From NCBI GenBank assembly GCA_949285075.1, contig CASDXF010000015.1:1-61101 (forward strand): a stretch of DNA of 61,101 nt. The letters are read 5' to 3'. A program made the translations under genes and the position numbers. Shown here piece by piece: positions 48,788-56,586 of this stretch. The DNA is from an uncultured Bacteroides sp. Its GTDB lineage: Bacteria > Bacteroidota > Bacteroidia > Bacteroidales > Bacteroidaceae. The stretch's first letter is position 1. Each line of letters begins with the position of its first letter. Below the pieces are notes generated by a model. That model had not been told where the DNA came from. It searched no databases and saw only the letters and a program-made list of their open reading frames with translations.

Positions 48788-51700
48788 TTATCGTTTATCT
48801 TGGTTCTTGCCGCACTTCTTCTTCAGTATCACGAGCAGAAGCACGAAGGCTATCAGCGCAACGGCCACCACCAACGGGCCACTCAGCCTGTTGGTCTCCT
48901 CGGTCAGCTGCTCGGCGGAAGTCACTGAGCTTTTCTTCAGGGTCATTCCCTTGCCCGAGCTCTCCTCGGACAAGACGCCTTCCTTCATCTCCGTAATCTT
49001 CTGCTTATACTCCGCCGCGCGCTCCTGACTGACGTTTGAGGCGATGAAGTCCTGCAACTTGGCGTTGTTGCCAGAGAATCCGCTCCCCGACGCGCCGTAC
49101 TTCCGCACCAAGTCCGTGTGTAGCCCGGCGATGGTCTTCAGTTGCTCGTCGCTCGCCCTCCAGTATCCTTTGCGGGCGGTCTCCATCATCACGGCGGTCA
49201 TCTCCTCCAACGCTCCCGGGTTCTTCCCCTCGAAATAGCGCTGCACGCCCAAGTTGAACTTATCCTTCACGTACACGTTGTATATCTCGTTCCACATCTC
49301 GTCGTCGATGGCTTCGGGCTTCATGACGTTCCACCCGTACGTGTTCTGCACGATTTCGGCGAACGTGCCTGCCGACCCCGCGTCGCCCTTCATCTTCTCC
49401 TTGATGTAGTTGGGGTTGAAGATGGTCGTGCGGCTCTCCACGCCGATGGCCTCCTTCACCTCCTGCATCCGGACGTTGTTGCGGTTGCGGTAGTCGCTCA
49501 GGTAAGCGTCCGGGTCTTTCCCGGTCACGTTGCGCACGGCGAGGTTCAGTCCTCCCATGAACTCGTACACGTGGTCGAGGCTCAACGCTCCCCACGTATT
49601 GCTCTGCCGGGGCTGAATCACCGCGTCGGTACGGGTCAGCGCCGCCTCGAACGCAAACTGCCTGAACGCCTCCCAGTTCTTCTCGCTGCCGTAGTAGGCT
49701 CCCATGTTGTTGAGGTAGGTATCGGCAATCTCCCGCTCGCTCTCCCAACGGTCGCCGCTCATCACCATGCCCTGAATGCCCGTGCCGTAGCCGCCGTTGG
49801 CCGCCCCGAACACTCGGAAGGTGGCAACCTCGCGGGCGTCCTTCGGCGTGAGTCCTTTCTCTATCAGCGCGCGCTCGGCCTCAACCACGCCCTCGGCCAC
49901 CTGATTGTCGTACACGTCGTCCTTAGCGGCCGCGGCCATCTCTACCGCCCGGTTGATGAGGAACAGTCGGGAGGCGGCGATGTCACGCAGCTGTCCGCTG
50001 GTCTGCACCACCACGTCGATGCGCGGGCGGCCCAGTTCCTTCGAGGGAATCAGCCGCAGGTCAGTGACTCGCCCGAACGTGTCGCGGATAGGCTCCACGC
50101 CCAACATATAGAGAATCTGGGCGACGGTGGCCCCCTCCGTCTCGATGAACTCGCCGCTCCAGAGCGTGTAGCTCACCTTGCGGGGAATGCTGTCGTTGTG
50201 CCGGCGCTTGTACATCTCAATCGTGTTGTTGGCCAACTGTATGCCCTTCTCCCAAGCCGACTCGCTCGGGGTGGCCTCGGCGTTGATGCCGTAGAGGTTG
50301 CGCCCGGTGGGCAGCGTGTTCGGATTGGCTATCGGGTCTCCTCCGGGCGAGGGCTTCGTATAGCCTCCGTTCAGGGCGTTCGTCATCGAGGCCAGTTCTT
50401 TCTCGGGGCTTTCGATAAGAGCCCATTTATAGTTACCGACATTCTTAACGGCACGCTCCACCTCCATAACGGCTAAGGCGAAGTTGACCTCCTCCTTCGT
50501 ATATTCCTTCTTCTTGCCTGTCATGGCCCCCATCATGGCGGCCATGCCTCCGCTCTTCTCCGTCCTTGCGGACTCGGCGTTCTTCTCCTCCATCTTCGCC
50601 CGCATCTTCTTCAACGCCTCCGGACTGGCTCCCATCATCTTGGCCATCTCCATCGCCTTCTTGGGGTCCATGTTCTTGCCCATCTCCTTCATCTTTTCCA
50701 TCATGGCCTTCGGCATTCCGCCCTGAGTCTCCTTCGCTCCGGCGGCAGGCTTGGATGAGACTTCGCCCGTCGCCCGCGACATGGAGGGCGTATTTCCAGA
50801 AGCGGCCGCCATCATCATGGCCATCATTCCGGAAGGAGCGTTGCGCTGCTTCTCTATCTCCCGGGCCTTCGCCAACTCGTCGGCGGAGACATCCGCCACA
50901 CGGCAAATCAGCTCGTCGGTACCCAAAGCGGGATTGGCAAGCAGACGGGTCACCAAGTCACGGGCGGGGTTCAGGTAGCGTTGCGTGAACAGCGCTTTCC
51001 GCTTAATGACTTGCGAGTCGGCACGCCCGCGAATCTTGTCCAATGCGAGCAGGCTGTACGCTATCGGCTCGACGGTCATGGCGTAGACGCTGCTCGTGAC
51101 GCGGGCATCCTCGTAAGGCACTCCCATCGTGTACAGCTGTCCGGTAATCTTCTCGGTAGCCAACTCCTCGGCGAAGTTCTCTATGCGCACGATGTCCTCC
51201 TCCGCATACGGCTCCGTCAACAGGCTGTCCAACTCCAACTCACGGTGAATGCCCAACTTGACGGTGGCCGCTTTCACGGCTAACGAGGCGCGGCGCAAGT
51301 CATTCTGTGCACGGGGCGACTCGTCTACCTTGCCCTCAGGGTTATTGGAGTAAGAGGCCAACTTGTCGTTGTATATCTTTATCTTCTCCATCAGGTCACG
51401 ATAAACTCCGCGCAGGCCGCTTTCGAGGAAGGGCGGAGTGAGGTAGGACTGAAGCCCGGCGTAAGCGCGACGCTTGGCAATCATGCCCTCGCCCACATTC
51501 GCAATAGAGTAAATGTAAAAGTGCGGCATGGGGCCTACCAAGCGGTCGGGCCAGTCGTTGCTGCTCAAGGCTACCTGCTTGCGGGGCGTGAACTCCAGAC
51601 TACCGTGCGTCCCGAAGTGGATGAGCGCATCGGCCTTAAAACCGAACCTCGTCCACAAGTAGGAAGCGATATAGGTGTGCGAGGGAGCGGCGTCCGTACC

Positions 51701-53224
51701 GTGCACCACCTTGAAGGCGTTGTCTCCCCTCCCGGCGGCGTTCTGCGGCAGCAGGACGACATTGCCGAAGCGCAGACGGGCCACGCCCAACTTGCCGTCC
51801 TCCGTGGTCATGTATTCGCCGGGGAACTCGCCGAAGTTGGCCACGACCTCCGCATAGCGTTCGGGACGGAGAGCCTGTTTCACCCAACCGTCATATTGCT
51901 CTTTGGACACCAACTCGGGCTTGCCGGTCTTCATGAACTCGTCAAAGGCGCCCTCGGCATAGGCACCGAACACGGCTCCCTGCGCCTGAATCATCTTTTC
52001 CAACTCCTTAGCTGAGGAGGGAAGGCCGCTCACGTCGTATCCCTCACGCTTCATGCGAACAAGGAGATTGTAGAGCGAAGGGCCTACCTCCATTCCTCCG
52101 GCGGTCATCGCCCCTTGTCCCGGACCTTTATAATAATAGATGGCCACACGCTTTTCCGCATTCGGCTTACGCTGAAGCGCAATGTAATTGTTTACCGTCT
52201 CGACGAAGGTCTCCAATCGCTCGGGAATGGCGAAGGCGTGCTGTAATCCCTCCTCGTCCTTATAGTGGCCGAAGAGAGCGAACGGACGGATGGCTCCGTC
52301 TATCTCGGGAGTCACCACGCTCTGCGAGAGGAAACCTCCGCTCATGCCCATCTTGTCGGCTTCCCATTCCTCCACCAGACGGTTGACGTTCAGCGGGCAA
52401 AAGAGGGGAATATTCTGGCGGGTGAGGTAATCCACGATGAAGTCGCCCATGCGCCCGTGGGCCATATTGATGACGGCGGCCGGCCGGATGGAGTCAATCA
52501 TCTGTTTCCGTATCAGCGTTCCCATCGCCCGCACGGGATAGACTACGTTACCGGTCTCTTCCAACCGCCTGATGAGGTCGGCGGGCTCGCCCATCTGTCC
52601 GGTGACGATAATGGCGGGAGCGTCTTCCTTCAGCAGGCCGTGCGCCTTCAGGAAAGAGCGGTACTCGGCTATCGTGTTAAAGCCAAGCTCCTCCTCTTCG
52701 GGACGGTCGGGGTCGGCGTGATACATCAAGTCGGCCGACCGCTCCGTTACGGGTTCGGGGTCTTTCACCGAGAAGAGCTTGCCGTCTATCTCCTTGCGCA
52801 CGTAGTTCAGCATACTGCGGTAGTTCCGCCTACCGCCGTTGCCCAAATAGCTCATCACCGTATCCGCCTGAACGGAGTCGAGCGAACAGATGTTGTTGGC
52901 CGGATTAGTGACCGCCGAGCTGAACACAGGCAGCCCCTCGTCGGCCGCCTTCTGAATAATCGCCCGCTGGGCCTCGGTGATGCGCAACCCCATCCCGTTG
53001 ATGAACACCATATCGTAAGAGTCAACGCGCTCAAGCTCGTCCGTGCCCAACTCACTGATTTTGATAAAGGGATTATCGTTGGCCTTCGAGATTTCCCCGA
53101 GGCTGATAACCTGATAGTTTACAAACGCGATATTAGTAACGGAGAACCAAGCGTTCCACGTCACCAATACCACCGCTAAGAAGGCGACGACAACGCCGCC
53201 AAGCATGAGATGTTTTCTTTTCAT
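48788..53224 (-). CDS. hmuS: HmuS: membrane-anchored CobN-like chelatase of the heme operon
   Basis: A 1478-aa protein of the CobN/magnesium-chelatase H-subunit family. Members in Bacteroidales heme operons are thought to act on heme, and related HmuS has been reported to remove the iron. There is an N-terminal membrane helix (LMLGGVVVAFLAVVLVTW) and a C-terminal one (PLVVAVALIAFVLLLVIL), so the catalytic body is probably periplasmic and tethered at both ends. CobN-type motifs include DALIHFGTHGSLEFTPRKQ, VNMAHGRMGDFI and ANGGYGTGIQGMV. An unusual methionine/lysine-rich insertion occupies about residues 800-915 (GMMAMMMAAASGN, MMEKMKEMGKNMDPKKAMEM). It lies between hmuR and hmuT. No CobS/CobT or other cobalamin genes are near, which argues against a cobaltochelatase role. 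Confidence 0.9.
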   Translation of the reverse strand: MKRKHLMLGGVVVAFLAVVLVTWNAWFSVTNIAFVNYQVISLGEISKANDNPFIKISELGTDELERVDSYDMVFINGMGLRITEAQRAIIQKAADEGLPVFSSAVTNPANNICSLDSVQADTVMSYLGNGGRRNYRSMLNYVRKEIDGKLFSVKDPEPVTERSADLMYHADPDRPEEEELGFNTIAEYRSFLKAHGLLKEDAPAIIVTGQMGEPADLIRRLEETGNVVYPVRAMGTLIRKQMIDSIRPAAVINMAHGRMGDFIVDYLTRQNIPLFCPLNVNRLVEEWEADKMGMSGGFLSQSVVTPEIDGAIRPFALFGHYKDEEGLQHAFAIPERLETFVETVNNYIALQRKPNAEKRVAIYYYKGPGQGAMTAGGMEVGPSLYNLLVRMKREGYDVSGLPSSAKELEKMIQAQGAVFGAYAEGAFDEFMKTGKPELVSKEQYDGWVKQALRPERYAEVVANFGEFPGEYMTTEDGKLGVARLRFGNVVLLPQNAAGRGDNAFKVVHGTDAAPSHTYIASYLWTRFGFKADALIHFGTHGSLEFTPRKQVALSSNDWPDRLVGPMPHFYIYSIANVGEGMIAKRRAYAGLQSYLTPPFLESGLRGVYRDLMEKIKIYNDKLASYSNNPEGKVDESPRAQNDLRRASLAVKAATVKLGIHRELELDSLLTEPYAEEDIVRIENFAEELATEKITGQLYTMGVPYEDARVTSSVYAMTVEPIAYSLLALDKIRGRADSQVIKRKALFTQRYLNPARDLVTRLLANPALGTDELICRVADVSADELAKAREIEKQRNAPSGMMAMMMAAASGNTPSMSRATGEVSSKPAAGAKETQGGMPKAMMEKMKEMGKNMDPKKAMEMAKMMGASPEALKKMRAKMEEKNAESARTEKSGGMAAMMGAMTGKKKEYTKEEVNFALAVMEVERAVKNVGNYKWALIESPEKELASMTNALNGGYTKPSPGGDPIANPNTLPTGRNLYGINAEATPSESAWEKGIQLANNTIEMYKRRHNDSIPRKVSYTLWSGEFIETEGATVAQILYMLGVEPIRDTFGRVTDLRLIPSKELGRPRIDVVVQTSGQLRDIAASRLFLINRAVEMAAAAKDDVYDNQVAEGVVEAERALIEKGLTPKDAREVATFRVFGAANGGYGTGIQGMVMSGDRWESEREIADTYLNNMGAYYGSEKNWEAFRQFAFEAALTRTDAVIQPRQSNTWGALSLDHVYEFMGGLNLAVRNVTGKDPDAYLSDYRNRNNVRMQEVKEAIGVESRTTIFNPNYIKEKMKGDAGSAGTFAEIVQNTYGWNVMKPEAIDDEMWNEIYNVYVKDKFNLGVQRYFEGKNPGALEEMTAVMMETARKGYWRASDEQLKTIAGLHTDLVRKYGASGSGFSGNNAKLQDFIASNVSQERAAEYKQKITEMKEGVLSEESSGKGMTLKKSSVTSAEQLTEETNRLSGPLVVAVALIAFVLLLVILKKKCGKNQDKR

Positions 53225-53326
53225 TATTATAGCAGTTATTCTGTATTCACTTATTATTGCCGTTGCTAACGTTTACGACGCCCGGCGTCGCCGAGGCGAT
53301 ACCGGACGTCAGTAAATCTCAGGAAA

Positions 53327-55564
53327 CTATAACTTAAACATGTCGGCGAAGTTGACAGTCACCGTTCCCACATAGCTGATACCTTTCTGCGGAAACTGAA
53401 GCGAGCTGTCGGCAGCCTTATCCTTATAGTTGAACAGATTGTCCACTCCGAAATTCAGCGACACGCCACGGGGCAAGGAGACTCCGGCGTTGAGCGAACA
53501 CATCGTCCGCGGGTCGTAAGAGACCACACGGTAAGCGCCCGTCTCCGAGTCTATGCTATACCGGTCATGCGCGCAAGCCCACTGTCCGTTAATGGAGCAG
53601 TTCACTCCGATATCCTTGAACTTCCGCGAGAACATGGCGTTGAACGTCGCCGTGTGCGGGCGTACACTGGACGTGTTCAGCCCGTCCACCTCCTCGTAGT
53701 CCTTCGTGTAAGCGTACGAACCAGTCAGCGTCAGTCCGAAGTTCCAACGGTAGCGGAGGATGGTCTCCACGCCGGTGGTCTTGGCCTCCTCCGCGTTCTC
53801 GTAACGGGAGTCGTTGGTACCGTCGTCCAATGACAGTAGGGTAATCTTATTCTTAAACCGGTTGTGCGTAGCCGATACCGACATGTTGAACCCTCCCTTC
53901 GTAAACTCCGCCGACAACGAGTACTGGTGGCTCGTCTCCGGTTTCAAGTCGGGATTGCCATAGAGCATCATGAATCCCAGTCCGCCCATGTCGTACTCCT
54001 GATAAAGCTCCTTGAGCGACGGGGAACGGAATCCCTGCGAGTATCCGGCCCGTAGCGTGACATGGTCGCAGAAACGGTAAAGCACCGACAGCTTGGGCGT
54101 AACGTGCAAGTGGTACTTCTTATGGTAGTCCGCCCGCACGCCGGCCACCACGTTCAGCTCTTCCGTTATCCTCCAGTCCTCCTGCAAGTACAGGGAGTAG
54201 GTCTGCGCGCTGACTGACGAGGTGTCCTTCATGAAGTAATGCTTCAGATACTCCAGATTCCCCTCGAATCCCGCGCTGACGGTATGGTCGCCGAACGTCC
54301 CGGTATAGTCCACCCTCGGAGTCTGCGTCCGGTTGCGGTAGTCCGTGCTTACCCGTCCGGTCCTGAAGTATTCTTTGTCCTTCTTATAGTTGTCGAAGAT
54401 GTAGGAAACCGTCAGCTGCTGATTCTCCGAAGGAAGATACTTCACCTTTCCGCTCAGCGTGTAGTCCACGAAGAAGTCCTGATAGTTGTGTCCCGCCCTC
54501 ACGTCTCTCTTGTTGTGGTAGAACGTGCCTTTCAGGTCCGTGCTCAACTTCTCGTTGCAGGTATACCCCAACCGTTGGCTGAAGTCCCAAATGTTGTATC
54601 CGTAGACCGTAGTCGAGGCGGGGTCGGCCACCGTTTCCGACTCGCCCTCGCCCGGAGTCACCGTCACCGTCGACTTCCCCTCGTCGTCGCCAATGGTATA
54701 AGTGTCCTTCTGCCTCCACGTCAGGCTCGTATAGGAAGAGAACTTGCCCTGCTTCGTGCCTGTGGACGCCGTGTACTTCTGTCCGTTGTCTCCGGCGTAT
54801 CGGGCGCTGAGGCTTCCCGAGAAGGGGCGGTCGGCGTTCTTGGTAATGATGTTGATGACCCCTCCCAACGCGTTGGAGCCGTAGATGGTGGACTGCGAGC
54901 CCTTGATAATCTCTACGCGCTCGATGTCGTCCACGTTGAAGCGGGTAAAGTCCACGTTATGGTCGGCCCCCTCGCCGCTGACCCGTTCGCCGTCGATGAG
55001 GAAAAGGATGTACTCGCCGCCCATGCCCATGTAGGTAATCTCGGGCAGCTGGCTCATGGAGTTATACCCAATCTGAAGGCCGGGAATCTCGTATTGCAGC
55101 AGCGTCTCGATGCTCATGGGGTTAAGCGCCTGAATGTCCTTCTGGGAGATGACGCGGGTGAGCACCGGCACGTCCTTCAACGGTTTCTCCACGAACGAGC
55201 CGGTCACGACCACTTCGTTCAGCGAGTTGGAGGCCGACTTCAGCCGTATGGCAAGCGCGGCGGGCCGTTCGTCCGGCGTGGCCTCCACCTCTGCCGGCTC
55301 GTATCCCATGAACGACACCCTCAGCGTGCGCCGCTTGGTGTCTTCCACGCGCAGCGTGAACTCCCCGTCCGTATTCGTCCCCGCGCCGAAGGTCGTGCCG
55401 ACAATCTTGACGGAGGCTCCCGGAAGCGGCTGCCCCTCCTCGTCGGTGACCACGCCCTTTATCATGTAGCGGTAGCGGGCGTTACTGTCGACGCTCCCCT
55501 CCGCCCGCGCGGCCGTCACCGCGCAGACGAGCAGGAGAAGCGTCATGCCGATTATCTTTCTCAT
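53327..55564 (-). CDS. hmuR: HmuR: TonB-dependent outer-membrane heme receptor
   Basis: A 745-aa TonB-dependent receptor. The signal peptide is followed by a carboxypeptidase-regulatory-like domain (KGVVTDEEGQPLPGASVKIV), then the plug (KDIQALNPMSIETLLQYEIP) and a 22-strand barrel ending in VTVNFADMFKL. Heme-receptor motifs are visible: FRSP (GYSQGFRSPSLKELY, in place of FRAP/YRAP) and NPDL (LYGNPDLKPETSHQYSL). The start is set at ATG 55564, which overlaps the hmuY stop as TGATG; a GTG one codon earlier is also possible. This overlap implies translational coupling with hmuY. It imports heme delivered by HmuY across the outer membrane. Confidence 0.93.
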   Translation of the reverse strand: MRKIIGMTLLLLVCAVTAARAEGSVDSNARYRYMIKGVVTDEEGQPLPGASVKIVGTTFGAGTNTDGEFTLRVEDTKRRTLRVSFMGYEPAEVEATPDERPAALAIRLKSASNSLNEVVVTGSFVEKPLKDVPVLTRVISQKDIQALNPMSIETLLQYEIPGLQIGYNSMSQLPEITYMGMGGEYILFLIDGERVSGEGADHNVDFTRFNVDDIERVEIIKGSQSTIYGSNALGGVINIITKNADRPFSGSLSARYAGDNGQKYTASTGTKQGKFSSYTSLTWRQKDTYTIGDDEGKSTVTVTPGEGESETVADPASTTVYGYNIWDFSQRLGYTCNEKLSTDLKGTFYHNKRDVRAGHNYQDFFVDYTLSGKVKYLPSENQQLTVSYIFDNYKKDKEYFRTGRVSTDYRNRTQTPRVDYTGTFGDHTVSAGFEGNLEYLKHYFMKDTSSVSAQTYSLYLQEDWRITEELNVVAGVRADYHKKYHLHVTPKLSVLYRFCDHVTLRAGYSQGFRSPSLKELYQEYDMGGLGFMMLYGNPDLKPETSHQYSLSAEFTKGGFNMSVSATHNRFKNKITLLSLDDGTNDSRYENAEEAKTTGVETILRYRWNFGLTLTGSYAYTKDYEEVDGLNTSSVRPHTATFNAMFSRKFKDIGVNCSINGQWACAHDRYSIDSETGAYRVVSYDPRTMCSLNAGVSLPRGVSLNFGVDNLFNYKDKAADSSLQFPQKGISYVGTVTVNFADMFKL

Positions 55565-56256
55565 CACTCAGCGGGATAAAAGGCGTACTTCCAAGTGATG
55601 TATCCGCTCGCGTTCGTATCGATGTTGCCCGCGTCGGTGAACTGTAGCTTCGCCCAGCTTCCGTCGGCGAACTTGACCACATACACGTGGTTTGTCGGCG
55701 TGTAGATAGTGGGAGGCATGGAGCCCGTCTCCGTCCTTACCACCCATCCGCAGAGCGTCTCGTTCAGCGTGGGGTTGTTGGCGTAGCCCACCGAACCTTC
55801 CATCATCTTGGACATGTCGGTAATCACTTCCCATGCGGACTCTCCGTAAGGATAGGCTTGGTCCGTCACCCAAGTGCCTCCCGTCGGCAGCTCGTTGACG
55901 GCGTTGATGTCCGTCGCCTGCGTGTCGTACACCGAGCCTCCGTTCGTCTTCATCTCGTAGCGGTGGATGGCGATGTGCCAGTCGATGCCTACCGTCTCCG
56001 CCTCCTGCGCCTCGCGAATCTGGTCGTCCCCGGTCAGGTAAGGGTAAATCCACTCCGTAGCGTCGGGATGCGTCTCCGTCTGTCCCGTCTCCAGATTGAT
56101 ATATGTCCAGTCGCTATAACTGGTGTAATCTCCGTTCGTCACCTCGGTGACCGTTACGTCACCTATAGGTTTGCTGTCATCCTTTTCGTTGTCACTGCAA
56201 GCGACCGCGAACAATCCTAAGGCCATCATCATGGCCAAACCACCTTTCATTTTCAT
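55564..56256 (-). CDS. hmuY: HmuY-like heme-binding lipoprotein (hemophore)
   Basis: The first gene of the operon, 230 aa: signal peptide with lipobox FAVAC, so a surface lipoprotein, then a beta-rich HmuY fold. Typical segments are YSDWTYINLETGQ, GIDWHIAIHRYEMKTNGGSVYDTQATDI and GYITWKYAFYP. P. gingivalis HmuY binds heme through two histidines, while homologues in other Bacteroidales use methionines. Candidates here are H and M in the HIAIHRYEMK stretch and M in the MSKMMEG loop, but the pair cannot be fixed without an alignment. It captures heme and hands it to HmuR. A consensus promoter with palindromic operator-like sites lies upstream. Confidence 0.88.
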   Translation of the reverse strand: MKMKGGLAMMMALGLFAVACSDNEKDDSKPIGDVTVTEVTNGDYTSYSDWTYINLETGQTETHPDATEWIYPYLTGDDQIREAQEAETVGIDWHIAIHRYEMKTNGGSVYDTQATDINAVNELPTGGTWVTDQAYPYGESAWEVITDMSKMMEGSVGYANNPTLNETLCGWVVRTETGSMPPTIYTPTNHVYVVKFADGSWAKLQFTDAGNIDTNASGYITWKYAFYPAE

Positions 56257-56305
56257 TTTTTACCTTGCTATTTTTAATTAATAATTCTTGTTTTGTTTTG
56301 CGATG

Positions 56306-56336
56306 CAAAGTTATTTCAGCCCCGAAAGGGAGTCAA
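56306..56336 (-). promoter_or_regulatory. Promoter of the hmu operon
   Basis: On the minus strand TTG (56336-56334), 20 nt, TAACTTTG (56313-56306), with a leader of about 45 nt before hmuY. The -33 lies inside a palindrome (56327-56341). Confidence 0.8.
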
Positions 56337-56341
56337 TCCCT
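56327..56341. promoter_or_regulatory. Operator-like palindrome over the hmu -33 element
   Basis: AGGGA-GTCAA-TCCCT, a perfect 5-bp inverted repeat centred on the -33 TTG. A protein bound here would block RNA polymerase. The sequence does not resemble a classical Fur box. Confidence 0.5.
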
Positions 56342-56371
56342 AAAAAATGTGATTTTATCCGCCCGTCTTAC

Positions 56372-56386
56372 AGGGAATCATCCCCT
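56372..56386. promoter_or_regulatory. Second operator-like palindrome upstream of hmu
   Basis: AGGGA-ATCAT-CCCCT, one mismatch from the palindrome at 56327-56341, with centres 45 nt apart. A partial third copy (GGGGGATTAGGGA) follows at 56391-56403. Confidence 0.4.
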
Positions 56387-56415
56387 ATGCGGGGGATTAG
56401 GGAATGGAAAATGAA

Positions 56416-56495
56416 GAATAGCCCTACGGCTCGTGAGAAATGGGGCTGTCTCTCGTGAGAGATGGGGCTACGGCTCACGAGAAACAGGGCGGCGG
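56416..56495. repeat. Modular 22-nt repeat array 10 (four modules)
   Basis: Modules at 56416, 56438, 56460 and 56482 with separators CTCGTGAG, CTCGTGAG and CTCACGAG. Cores read GGGGCT in two modules and AGGGCG in one. It lies between the divergent hmu operon and the alpha/alpha-barrel glycosidase gene. Confidence 0.85.
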
Positions 56496-56552
56496 CTCAG
56501 GAAGTCGCCTCTCCATTCTCAATTTTCAATTCCCAATTCTCAATTTAATAAT

Positions 56553-56560
56553 TATATTTG
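56553..56560 (+). promoter_or_regulatory. Candidate -7 element for the alpha/alpha-barrel glycosidase gene
   Basis: TATATTTG, a perfect TAnnTTTG, 26 nt before the ATG at 56587; the -33 is not clear in the AT-rich upstream. Confidence 0.5.
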
Positions 56561-56586
56561 CCTCCGATTCGTAAATAGAGACAAAG

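Noticed and set aside
48788-53224. CobN cobaltochelatase for vitamin B12 synthesis
   Set aside because: The family match is real, but the gene sits in a complete hmuYRSTUV order with membrane anchors at both ends, and no CobS, CobT or other corrin-ring genes are nearby. PduO at 29 kb is a separate salvage gene.
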